Below, in pieces: positions 42,886 to 53,300 of a DNA stretch of 64,000 nt. The notes below the pieces were generated by a model that was given only the letters and a program-made list of their open reading frames with translations, had not been told where the DNA came from and did no database searches. The stretch is from Rattus norvegicus (taxonomy: Eukaryota; Chordata; Mammalia; Rodentia; Muridae), in the NCBI RefSeq assembly GCF_036323735.1, contig NC_086038.1, positions 23,468,501-23,532,500 of the forward strand. The letters run 5' to 3'. Position 1 is the stretch's first letter. Each line of letters starts with the position of its first letter. The translations under genes were made by a program, and so were the position numbers.

Positions 42886-43159
42886 TAAATTGAATTTTCC
42901 AATATCTCAGATTTATAAGATATTTACAGTAAATGCATATTTTGCACCCATGATTTAAGAATATAGTAAGTTCCAATGAAGGTGAACCTTCACACTACCA
43001 TGCTACGAATTGCGGAGCTACTTCTGAATGAGAATAACTTTTTCCCATTTCCCTGATCACTTTTACTCTGCTACTCTACTCTGTGTTGCTCCAACAATAG
43101 CCTGTCAAGGATCCCATTTTACTTTTCTGGTTTCTGTACTTACTATAAGCTGTGTACTC

Positions 43160-43515
43160 ACATCTGAAGACTTGGGGCTAGATACCTTCAACAAGTAAGA
43201 GCAGGCACCATTTGTCTTTCTGGGTCTGGGTTACATCACTCAGTATGATCTTCTCTAGTTCTACCCATTTACTTGTTAAGTTTCTGATTTCATGTGTCTT
43301 TATCTCTCAAGAGTATCACAAAGTGTATAGGGAGCAAAATTTTATTATTTGTCAATTGAAGAACAGTTAGCTTGTTTCTAGGTCCTAGCTGTGAATAGAG
43401 CAGCAGTGAACATAGCTGACCAAGTATCCATGGAGTACGATGCCAAGAAGTGGTGTAACTGAGTCACATGGTAGATATCTTTTTAGTATATTGACAAACC
43501 TTCACATAATTATCG
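43160..43515 (-). mobile_element. Old L1 ORF2 end/3'UTR fragment, antisense
   Basis: GTCTTTCTGGGTCTGGGTTACATCACTCAGTATGATC, then TGTCAATTGAAGAACAGTTAGC, GTTTCTAGGTCCTAGCTGTG and AGCAGTGAACATAGCTGACC, are complements of L1 ORF2 C-terminal sequence in order. Diverged and 5'-truncated. Confidence 0.75.
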
Positions 43516-43864
43516 TAGCCGTCTTTCTCTTTAAATGTAGGGTTTCTTCATGGTCTGAAGCTGCCAAAGAAGTTGGACTGGCTAGCCAAAAATTCCCAAG
43601 GATCAGTCTGCCTTATTTTAGCAGCCCCATTATTTTGTTGAATTGTTTTATCAATTTCCATCTGTACATTCAGGTTTGCCTTACCTGTGGGCCTCTGTGA
43701 CTTCCTGACAGAATTACTTTGATATCAAAATAATATTTTCATAAAAAGTAACTACCAAACAAATGGTGAAACTTAGCAATCAATACATGTATCTATTATT
43801 ATTATTTACTTAAAATTTACAAGTATAGAAATGAAAAGAGAAAGGGAGAAAAAAAGAAATTCTT
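43516..43864. other. Unique sequence between L1 copies
   Basis: AT-rich; no gene or repeat family is recognised. Confidence 0.45.
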
Positions 43865-44264
43865 GCCTGCTTTACCAAACACCATGCAGATACTGGTAAC
43901 CCCAGGCTATGAGACTACTCATCACCTAAAAACAAACCTTAAGGCTCACCCAGAAGTTCCCATTAGCACCATCTTCCTTTGGTGCCATATCCCAACCTAC
44001 ATCTCCAGCAGAAGAGTCCTAGTCTATTATTATAGGGAACCAAAGCCAGTAGTAGGAACCCCAGAAACCAAGCTGGTACATAGAACTTTAGAAGTCACAC
44101 AGGTACCCGGAACCATACCATATGCCATACCAGTATGCCAGTTCCTAAAATCCCAGAAACCTAGAGGCAATGAAAACATCCCAAATCTCAGAAGTCAGAA
44201 CTTTCACAGGCCAGCAAAACCCCAGTGGAGGCACATGGAGTAGACCTGTTGGGTTACTAGAACT

Positions 44265-45093
44265 AAAGGTAACTCAGGCCAAAAACCAGAGAAAAACAAA
44301 CATCAAGGGAAATAAATATTAGTTTATCAAATATACACTCAGAAATTGACACATAAACCTGGAAATAAAAGCAATAAAGAAAAGAAAACCTGAGGAAATC
44401 CTGGATAGGGAAAACCTAGATTAGTAGGCAGGAACTATAAACACAAACATAACCAACAGAATACAAGAGATGGAAGACAGAATCTCAGGAATAGAAGATA
44501 CAATTAAAGAAATTGATAGATGGGTTAAACAACATGTTAAATTTAAAAGATTCTTAACATAAAAGATCCAGAGTCTGGGAGATATGAAAAAATACTAAGA
44601 ATAATTGAAATAGAAAAAGGAGAAAAGGCCAGCTCAAAAGTGCAGAAAATATTTTCAACAAAATCACACACACAAAAAAAAACTTGTAACCTAAAGAAGG
44701 AGATGCCTATAAAGGTAAAAGAAGCTTACAGAACAACAAATAGGAAAAGAAAGTCTTCCTTTATATAATAATCAAAACATTAAATGTACAGAACAAAGAA
44801 AGCATATTAAAGCTACAAAGGAAAAGGGCTAAGTAACATGTAAAAGCAGACTTATTAGAATTACAGTCTACTTCTCACTAGAGATTCTAAAAGCTAGAAG
44901 GATCTAGACAGCTATCTTGCAGATTCTAAGAGATCACAAATGTTAGCTCAGACTCTTATACCTAACAAGAATTTTCATTACCATAGAAGGGAAACAAGAT
45001 ATTCTATGATAAAGTCAAATTTAAACAACATCTACTCACAAATCCAGTCCCACAGTATGTGCTAGAAAGAAAACTCCAACTCTAAGAGGTTAA

Positions 45094-45095
<2 letters not shown>
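44265..45095 (+). pseudogene. Old L1 ORF1 relic
   Basis: The nucleotide series CAACAGAATACAAGAGATGGAAGACAGAATCTCAGGA (44456), GAAGCTTACAGAACAACAAATAGG and ATTCTATGATAAAGTCAAATTT matches ORF1 of the young L1 (25390-25980), but the frame is broken throughout. No protein could be made. The 5' limit is uncertain. Confidence 0.75.

Positions 45096-45097
<2 letters not shown>

Positions 45098-45141
<44 letters not shown>
45098..45141. repeat. (CA)n microsatellite inside old L1
   Basis: An uninterrupted CA run of about 44 bases between the ORF1 and ORF2 relics, where the inter-ORF sequence of the young L1 has CACAAACATAACCTCACATCC. Confidence 0.93.
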
Positions 45142-45146
<5 letters not shown>

Positions 45147-46112
45147 CAGTACCACCACCACCATGAATAACAAAATTACAGGAATCAATAAAACTTAGTC
45201 ATTAATATCTGTTACTAATAACCCCAATAAAAGGACGAAGAGCTGACAGAAAAGTGAATCCATCCTTCTGCTGCATACAAGAAACACACCTAAACATCAA
45301 AGATAGAAATTACCTCACATGAAAAGGATTGGAAAAAGATTTTCCAAGAAAATAGACCAGAGAAGCATGTGGCTGTAGCCATTTAAATATCTAACAAAAG
45401 AGACTTAGAATCAAATGTAATTAAAAAAGAAGGGGAAACATACTACATATTCAAAGGAAACATCCATCAAGATGACATTTCAATCCCGAATCTCTATGCC
45501 CCAAACACAAAGTCACTCATATTTGTAGAAAGAAACATTACTAAGGTTTAAATCACACATGTAACCCCAAATGATAATAGTGGAAGACTTCAGCACCCTA
45601 CTCTCACCAATGAACAAGTCATTTAGACAAAAACTAAACAGAAAAATAATGGATGTAAGGTACTGTGACTCAAATGTACCTTACAGATATCCACAGAACA
45701 TTTCACCCAAACACAAAAAATATAACTTCTTCTTAGTACTTCCTAGAACCTTCTCCAAATTTTGACTGTATACTCAGTCAAAAAGCAAGTCTCAACAGAT
45801 AAAAGAAAATTGAAATAAACCCCTGTATTCCACAGATTAAAACTGGACTCAACAACACCAGAAAGTACAGAAAGCCTGCAAACTCATTGAAAGTGAACAC
45901 TCTATAGTCAATAACCCCTGCAGAAATAAAGACTTCCTAAAATTCAAAGAAAATGCATGTACAGTATACCTAATCTTACAAGAAACAATGAAAGCAGTGT
46001 TCAGGGAAATGTTCATAGCACTAAGTGCCTTCAAAACAAAATTAGAGAGATCTCATACTAGCAACTTAACAGCAAACCTGAAAGTTCTTTAACAAAAAGA
46101 GACAAACACACC

Positions 46113-46501
46113 TGTCTCAGTCAGGGTTTCTATTCCTGCACAAACATCATGACCAAGAAGTAAGTTGGGGAGGAAAGGGTTTATCCAGCTTACACCTCCA
46201 TGTGGCTGCTCATCACCAAAGAAAGTCAGAACTAGAACTCAATCAGGTAAGGAATCAGGAGCTGATACAGAGGCCATGGAGGCTTGCTTCCCCTGGCTTG
46301 CTCAGTTTGCTTTCTTATAGAGTCCAAGACTACCAGTCCAGGGATAGTACCACCTACAAGTGGCCGGGTCCAACCCACTTGATCACTAGATGAGAAAATG
46401 CCTTACAGCTGAGTATCATGGAGGCATTTCCTCTATTGAGGCTCCTTTCTCTGTGATAACTTTAGCTTGTGTCAAGTTGACAAACAACACCAGCCACTAC
46501 A
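46113..46501 (+). mobile_element. MaLR-type solo LTR nested in old L1 ORF2
   Basis: It starts TGTCTCAGTCAGGGTTTC and ends CAGCCACTACA (TG...CA). The body GACCAAGAAGTAAGTTGGGG and TTAGCTTGTGTCAAGTTGAC is that of rodent MaLR LTRs. It is a sister of the LTR at 58125-58537. The flanks ACACC (46108-46112) and ATACC (46502-46506) are a 5-base TSD with one mismatch, and the L1 sequence is continuous across the site. It is solo; no internal region is present. Confidence 0.85.
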
Positions 46502-47101
46502 ATACCCAAAATGAGTAGATGTTAGGAAAAAATCACACTCAAAGCTGAAATTAATAAAATAGAAATGAATCCAAAAGAAATCAATGAAACAAAGAGTTGG
46601 TTCTTTGAGAAAATTAGTATGATAGACAAATCCTTATCCAAACTGAATGTCAGAGAGAGAATACCAAAATAAACAATGTCAGAAACTAAAAGGATGTCAT
46701 AATAACATAACCAATGGTATCTAAAGAATGATTAGTTCAAACTTCAAAAATTGTTACTCCACAAAACTTCAAACTCTAAAAGAAATGGAAAACTTTCTTA
46801 ATAAATATCACTTACCAAAGTTAAATCAAGAACAGATAAGTAATTTAAATAGACTTAAAACCCCCAAGGAAACAGAAGCAGTCATTAAAAGTCTTCCTAA
46901 CAAAACAAAGCAAAATTATTCCAAAAAATAGAGGCAGAAAAAACATTTCCAAAATTTAAATGAGGTCACAGTCTCTCTAAAACCTAAATTAGACAAAAGG
47001 TAACAAAGATAATTAAGACCAATTTCCCTCATGAACATTGATTCAAAAATAATAAATATTTGCAAACCGAACAAGAAAGCATCAAAAAGATCATCTACCA
47101 T

Positions 47102-47551
47102 TGTAGACTGCTTGTTCTCCTGCTAATTAGATTCCCCCAAAATCTGTTTTCAGTGTCTTCCATGTAAGACTAAGGGACTCTGCTCCCAGTTGGTTTTGAT
47201 TAGTAAATAAAGTTGCCAGTAACCAAAGGCTGGGAAGGGATACAGAGGCGAGACTTTTAGGATTCCCAGGCAAGAGACAGTGGAATAAGGTAAGAGAAGA
47301 GCTGCCAGGAAAGGAGGAGACACAACACACGGAGAGGTGCAGAAGGCAGAGAACATAGCTATCATGTAGGTGCTGGTGAACACAGCCTGAGAAGGCTGTG
47401 GGTCTGGATAAACAAAGATAGAATATAGGATTAGTAAATAATAACTCGAGAATATTGGGGGGAAAGTGGAAAGTGGATTAGCTACATAGAGGCTAGGAAG
47501 TGGCCCAGTCATTGAGCTTTTTAGGCATATCAAAATATAAAGGGTGTGTGC

Positions 47552-47601
<50 letters not shown>

Positions 47602-47703
47602 TTCATTAGGGAATCCAGAACATTGGGGTGGGTAGCAAGGAACACAGGAACAGGCCACCACGACTAGGATCAGATTAAATAGCCTTAATTGGATACAACT
47701 ACA
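47102..47703. mobile_element. 602-bp LTR with 6-bp TSD nested in old L1 ORF2
   Basis: The block begins TGTAGACTGCTTG and ends ACAACTACA. It is flanked by a perfect 6-base duplication TACCAT at 47096-47101 and 47704-47709. L1 ORF2 is continuous across it (CATCTACCAT / ACCATGATCATGTAGGCTT). A 6-base TSD with TG...CA ends points to an ERV2/ERVK-class solo LTR. It carries an internal (GT)n. The transcriptional orientation is not certain, since AATAAA occurs early on the plus strand (about 47204). Confidence 0.85.
47543..47598. repeat. (GT)n microsatellite inside the LTR
   Basis: About 24 uninterrupted GT units near the 3' end of the 602-base LTR. Confidence 0.93.
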
Positions 47704-48364
47704 TACCATGATCATGTAGGCTTTATCCCAGAGATACATGGATGGTTCAGAATATGAAAATCTATTAGTATAATGCACCATATAAGCAAACTGAAAGAAA
47801 AACAAAAACACACAATTATCTATTTCAATGCTAAGCATAGCCTTTGAAAAAATGGATGACCCTTTCGTGTTAAAACCTCAGAGAGAAAAAGGTTCAAAAG
47901 ACATACCTAAACATAATAAAGACAATTCACAGCCAGCCAAGAGGCAACATAAAATTAAATGGACAGAAACTAAAGCAATTCAGGCTCTCTATCTCTTTAA
48001 CATATTACTTGAAGTTCACCATAGAGCAATAAGACAACTAAAGAAGATCAAGAGGATACAAATTGGATAGGAGGATGTCAAAGTATCATTATTTACAGAT
48101 GACATGATAGTATACTTGTGAGCACAAAAATTCTACATGGGAATTCCCACAAACACCTTCAGCAAAGTGTCTGGATACAAGATTAACTCAAAAAATTTTT
48201 TTCAGCAGTCTTCTTACATTTTGACAATAAAGGGCTGAAAAGGAAATCAGGGAAACAGCAACCTTCACTATATAAAATACATTGGTGTAATTCTAACCAA
48301 GTAAGTTAAAAACTGGTGTGGCAAGAATTTGAAGTCCCTGAAGAAAACAATCTAAGAATCTAAG

Positions 48365-48441
48365 AATATATATATATATATTATATATATATGTACATAT
48401 ATAATATATTATATATATGTGTTTGTGTGTGTGTGTGTGTA
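48365..48441. repeat. (TA)n-(GT)n compound microsatellite in old L1
   Basis: TA repeats with palindromic TATATAATATAT words pass into (GT)n, between L1 ORF2 segments. Confidence 0.9.
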
Positions 48442-48701
48442 TCAGAAGATTGAAAAAAAGCTCTCATGCTCATGGTTCAGTATGATTCTCATAGAAAAAA
48501 ATGGCTATCTTACCAATAAGTAATCTATAGATTTAACAAAATTCCCATAAAAATTCAAATACAACTCTTTACATACTTTGAAAGAACAATATTCAACTTC
48601 ATATTGATAAATCAAAAACCCAGGATAGCTAAATAATCTTGTACAATAAAAATCTTCTCTATGTATCACCATCCCTGATTTCAAAGCTCTACTACAGAGC
48701 T

Positions 48702-48703
<2 letters not shown>

Positions 48704-48741
<38 letters not shown>
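48704..48741. repeat. (AAT)n microsatellite in old L1
   Basis: About 12 AAT units at the position equivalent to the AGAGCAATAGTGATAAAAACT stretch of young ORF2, so the repeat probably grew from that sequence. Confidence 0.92.
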
Positions 48742-48746
<5 letters not shown>

Positions 48747-49905
48747 AACATATGATATTGGCCCAAAACCAGACAGGTGGATCAAATGAATTAAATCAAA
48801 GACCCAGATGTAAGTCCACATGTCTATGGACAACTAACTTTGACATAGAAGCCAAAATTATTAAATGAAAAAAAGAAAGCATCTTCAACAAATGGTGCTG
48901 ATTTAACTGAGTGTCTTCACATAACAGAATACCAATAAATCCATATCAAGCACCCTGTACAAAATGGAAGTCCAAGTGGCTCAACAACGTCAACATAAAA
49001 CCAGATACACTGAACATGATAGAAAGGAAAGTGGGAAATAGCCTTGAACAGATTGGCATGGGAGACAACTTCCTGAACAGAACAGCAATAGAGCAAGCCT
49101 TAAAATCAACAATTAATAAATGGGTCTTCATGAAACTGAAAAGCTTTTATATGGCAAAGAATACTATCAACAACACAAAATGGCAGCCTAGAGAATGGGA
49201 AAAGATCTTTACCAATTCTATATCTGACAGAAGGCTAACTTCCAAAATATATAAAGAACTCAGGAAACTAGACATTAACAAGCTAAATAATTCAATTTTA
49301 ATTTGAGGTACAGATCCAAACAGAGAATTCCTAACAGAGGACTCTCAAGTGGCTGAGAAACCCTTAAAGAAATGTTCAACATCCGTAGCCTTCAGGGAAA
49401 TGCAAGTCAAAATGACTCTGAGATTCTGTCTTATACCCATCAGAATGGCTAAGATCAAAAACACAAGCAACAGTTCATGCTGGTGAGGATGTGGAACACC
49501 TGAAAGACACGTAGATTGCTGATGGGAGTGAGAGCTTGTACAACCATTTTGGAAGTCACTATGGCAGCTTTTCAGAAAGTTGGGATCAAATAACCCCAAG
49601 ACTCAGCCATACCGATCCTCAGCATATACCCAAAGGATGCCCCATCACCCGTTCACCCATATTCATAGCAGCTTTATTTGTAATAGCCAGACACTGGAAA
49701 CAAACTAGATGTCCCTCAACCTAGAATGGACAAAGAAAAAATGGATCATTTACACAATAAAGTATGATTCAGCTGTTAAAAATAATAACATCATAAAATT
49801 CACAGGCAAATGGATAGAATGGGGTAAAATAACATTCGGAGTGAGGGAACTCAGACCCAGAAAGACAAACACAGTATGTATCACTTATGTGTGGATAGTA
49901 GTTGT

Positions 49906-51105
49906 AAAAGATGCTACAATCCACAAACACAGAGAAGCTAAGTCACAAGAAATGCTCAAGGTGGGGAGGGGTGCATGAACCTCCCTGAGAAAGGGCAATA
50001 GACTAGATATTACAGGTTGGGAGATATTAACAAGTGGGATCTATCTGGTGTGCGAAGGATGGAGGAGAGACAACTGAATTGGGGGCATCCTAGAATCTAG
50101 CTAGAAACCTAGTGCAATGAAAATCCTCAGGAATCCATGAGGATGACCCTGCCTAAGACTCCTAAAAATGGCCCCACTGTGCATTGGGTCCTGAGCCATC
50201 ATCTCCTGTAAGCAGGGAAGACTCTCAATGGAGAGATTAGGATACTAACCCAGCCACAAAATCATCCACCTACAATTTGTCCTAACAAGAACTGCTGGGA
50301 TAAAGGTAGCACAGACATTGTGGGATTGGCCAACCAACTGCTCCAGCTTGAGACCAATGCCAAGAGGAAGCCCACCCTGACAATGCCTAGAGGATCCCGA
50401 GGCTAGATAACCCAAACAGAGACCTAGGATAGAACCAAACAGGACTGGCCAGAACTAAACAACAAACAAACAAACAAACAAGCAAACAAGCAAATTAACG
50501 AGATGACTCCTAATAATAGTCTTCTGTTGTACTCATAGATTGGTGCCTAGTCCAGTTTTCATCAGAGAGGCTTCATCCAGAAGCTTCTACAAACAGATAG
50601 AGAGAACTACAGCCAAACATGAGGCAGAGCTCCAAGAATCCTATGGAAGAGGAAGGATGGTAGGAGGCAGCAGGGTGAAAGACACAAGAAAGTCTACATA
50701 AACTCACCTGTGCTCAAAGAGGCACACAAGACTTTAATGGCAACCAGGGAGCCAGCATGGGACTGACCTAGGTCCTCTGCCTCTTGGTTACAGGTGTGTA
50801 GCTTGGTCTTCTTATGGGACTCCTGAGTGTGAGTGGGAGCTCTTTCTGACTCTTGCCTGCTTTGGGGACACTTTTCCTCCTGCTGGATTGCTTTGTCTAG
50901 CCTTCATACAAGGGGACATGCCTGGTCTTACTGCCAGTTGATATGCCAGGTTTTGTTAATTTCCATGGTAGGACTGACCTTTTTACAAACAGAAACAGAG
51001 AAGGAGCAGAAGCAGGAGGATTGGTGGGTGAGTAGGGGACTAGAAGGAAAGGAAGGAAGGAGAAACTTTGACAGGGATTTAAAAACAAATAATAAAAAAC
51101 AAATT
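49906..51105 (+). other. Old L1 3'UTR (Lx-type)
   Basis: It contains AGAGAGGCTTCATCCAGAAGC (50562), GCATGGGACTGACCTAGGTCC (50757), GTGTAGCTTGGTCTTCTTATG (50796) and GTTGATATGCCAGGTTTTG (50937), and ends in a G/A-rich block with AATAAAAAACAAA. The same series in shorter form is seen at 12940-14155. A 96-codon frame at 50833-51123 is fortuitous. Confidence 0.8.
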
Positions 51106-51268
51106 CTTCATGTATTTCAATAACTATCATGGTCAATATCAGCTCCTACTAACTTTAAATACATTATATTCTTTTTTCCTTTACTCTGTGACTTGAGTAT
51201 CAGTGAATAAAGAGTCCCCCCACTGAATACTTGCTTTCTCTGGACTAAAAATACCAATATCACTTTAA

Positions 51269-51418
51269 ACTGGGTGTGGTGGTACATGATTTAATCCTAG
51301 CCCTTGGGCGGCAGAGGCAGTCTGATCTTTGTGAGGTTTTTTTGTAGAACCAGCCCAGTCAACAAGGGAATTTTCAGGACAGCCAGGGCTGTTACACAAA
51401 CCTGTCTCGAATCCCTCT
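51269..51418 (+). mobile_element. B1 SINE
   Basis: CTGGGTGTGGTGGTACATGATTTAATCCTAG, GCGGCAGAGGCAGTCTGATC and TCAGGACAGCCAGGGCTGTTACACAAACCTGTCTCGAAT are the full order of a B1 element. The B-box region is altered. It is moderately diverged. Confidence 0.85.
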
Positions 51419-51569
51419 TCCCCGCAAACAATGCCAATGTCTGTAAGAGGTTTAAACTTCACACTAACTTGATAATGATATATGTCTAATACAATAATCA
51501 GTAATCTAGGTGTGAAACATAATAAAAGCCAATGACATCCTATTTGAAAAGAAGAGACTTGATTATTGC

Positions 51570-52150
51570 TGTCTTAGTTTGTTTCCTGATGCTGTGATAA
51601 ACACCACAACCAAAAGCAGCTCGAGGAAGTGAGGCTTTGTTTCCACTGTAGTTTATAAATGACCGGTCATGTGCAGTAACTCAGCCAGTAACCTGAAGGC
51701 AAGAACTGAAGCAGAGGGGTCTTAGAGCAACAATTCCCAACTCTTCTACATATCAGATATCCTGCATATCAAATATTTAGAATTCACAACAGTAGTAACA
51801 CTACGGTTACAAAGTAGCAAAAAAAAATAGATTTAAGATTGCGATCACAACATGAGGGACTCTGTGAAAGGGGCGTAGAATTAGAAAGGTTGAAAACTGC
51901 TGCCTTAAAGGAACAATGTGGACTGGCTTGCTCCCTATAGCTCTCTCACTCTGCTCTTTGGCATAACTCAGAACCACCTGTTGAGGCTTGGTATGGCCCA
52001 CAGTCGATGGGGACTCCCACATCAATCAGTACTCAACAAAATGCCATACTGATTTGCCTGCAGGACAATCTGAAAAAAAAAAACTGGTTTCTTAATTGAG
52101 GTTCCTCTTCCCAGATAATGGAAGCTTACGTAAATTAGACCAAAGAAACT
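51570..52150 (+). mobile_element. MaLR-type solo LTR split by URR1
   Basis: The left half (51570-51727) starts TGTCTTAGTTTGTTTCCTGATGCTGTGATAAACACCAC. The right half (51903-52150) continues with GACTGGCTTGCTCCCTATAG, CCCACATCAATCAGTACTC and GATTTGCCTGCAGGACAATC, as expected for a MaLR LTR. The right end near 52150 is eroded. Confidence 0.78.
51728..51902 (+). mobile_element. URR1-like hAT transposon nested in the MaLR LTR
   Basis: The ends CAACAATTCCCAACTC and, as complement, CAGCAGTTTTCAACCT form hAT-type terminal repeats. The flanks TCTTAGAG (51720-51727) and CCTTAAAG (51903-51910) are an 8-base TSD with two mismatches, the correct length for hAT. The body CACAACAGTAGTAACACTAC and CACAACATGAGGGACTCTGT matches the copy at 4352. 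Confidence 0.8.
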
Positions 52151-52664
52151 AATTGGCAGAATTGGTACAGAACATTTTGAATATGATACTATTTTCTGAG
52201 AATTATTCACCATAGTCTTTTATTGTATTAAGCAAAATCATAGTAGAAGAATATTAAGAGATAAATATGACTGTCAAATTCTCATGGGATAATTGAAATT
52301 GTCTAGCTTATTATTTCAGCTGTTTCTTTGCATACAAAGTTACAGACATCGCTAAAATCCTCTTAAGCATTTGAGCCACCACTGACTGGAAGGGAGATAA
52401 TATCTTCCGACACATTTGTTGAAATCCCGACAAATTGTTGATGAGAGGTTCTGCTTCTAAAGGAGGGGGAAGAAACAGGATTTAACAAATGATTATTGAC
52501 TTTAGCCACGTTGGATTCATTAAATAATTAAACCTGTTAATTCTTAAGCCACCAGCTGATAACGTTATTTTCTTATTGTCTCTCAGTGAATGAAAGGACT
52601 TTATCCAGAACACAGATATTTGCTGAAAATGCTGAAAATCAGTCTTTATGGGGTTTATGTATCA
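52151..52664. other. Unique sequence, nothing recognised
   Basis: No gene or repeat family is recognised. Confidence 0.45.
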
Positions 52665-53010
52665 TGGACTGCAGGAATGGCTCAGCAGGTTAGAAAGCTC
52701 ACTGCACTCACATAGAAATTTAGGTTTTTTTCTCCCTGCATCCAAATAAGAGCAGATCATAGATTTGCATTTTGGTGATCAAGCATCCTAGGGGTGGGGA
52801 TAGACGCATCCTGGAAGCTTGCCTTCCAGGAGTCTGACGTGTTAAGCTCCAGATGCAAGGAGAGACTATGTTTTAAGGGAAAATGATTGTAAACGGACCA
52901 CCAATGTGGATGTCTTCCTCTGGCCCTGATAAACTTGCACCCATGCACACATGCACATACATGCACATAGATATATAAGCACATACTACAAAAACAAATA
53001 AAATTACAAC
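52665..53010 (+). mobile_element. B4 SINE
   Basis: The tRNA-like head GACTGCAGGAATGGCTCAGCAGG is followed by GTTAAGCTCCAGATGCAAGGAGAGAC, GATGTCTTCCTCTGGCCC and a CA-rich tail (CATGCACACATGCACATACATG). This is the full order of a B4 SINE; it is old and diverged. Confidence 0.7.
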
Positions 53011-53284
53011 AATTCTTAATTTCACCATCCAAGGGCACAATCGCCTCATGCTCACCTTTTTTTCTTTCAAACTAGCTTGATGCAGAAATATGACTTTTCT
53101 GAAAATACTATACTTCTTATTTTAAAGTATAGGCTGTATATGTGTTCTTATATTAAAAGTATATTTAAATTATATTAAAATTATATTTCTCATATTACAA
53201 TTATATTATGTTTAACTGCAGAAATTTTACAAGAATATATAAGTTGTCAGATTTAACTCCTTGAACTTATGGTTATACACACGT
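53011..53284. other. AT-rich unique flank of the L1
   Basis: AT-rich, with ATTATATTAAAATTATATTT-like words at 53165-53210. No gene or repeat is recognised. Confidence 0.45.
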
Positions 53285-53300
53285 AACTTCCAGATCCTTT

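Larger units (their letters stand above)
45180..49905 (+). pseudogene. Old L1 ORF2 relic, interrupted
   Basis: Recognisable endonuclease sequence (CTGCATACAAGAAACACACC at 45275; AACCTTCTCCAAATTTTGACTG at 45747), RT with SLFTDDMIVYL at about 48090-48120 and C-terminal sequence (48911-49306 open; AATGGCTAAGATCAAAAACAC at 49443). The RT motif has Thr where the young L1 has Ala before the Asp pair. Stops and indels are scattered throughout, and two LTR insertions split the frame. It is entirely non-functional. Confidence 0.82.
43865..51105 (+). mobile_element. Old full-length-type L1 split by two LTR insertions
   Basis: A degenerate L1 runs from a 5' region with repeated GGAACC/CCAGAAACC words, through ORF1 (about 44265-45095), ORF2 (about 45180-49905) and an Lx-type 3'UTR (to about 51105, ending near AATAATAAAAAAC). 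Two LTRs (46113-46501 and 47102-47703) interrupt ORF2; removing them gives about 6.2 kb, a normal L1 length. Many frameshifts and stops show great age. Several microsatellites have grown inside it. Confidence 0.85.

Noticed and set aside
43863..44243. 126-codon plus-strand frame rich in Pro and Thr
   Set aside because: It lies in the degenerate 5' region of the old L1, ahead of the ORF1 relic, and matches no protein I know.
48911..49306. 131-codon open frame as a separate gene
   Set aside because: It is a surviving open stretch of the old L1 ORF2 C-terminus, homologous to 28980-29340.
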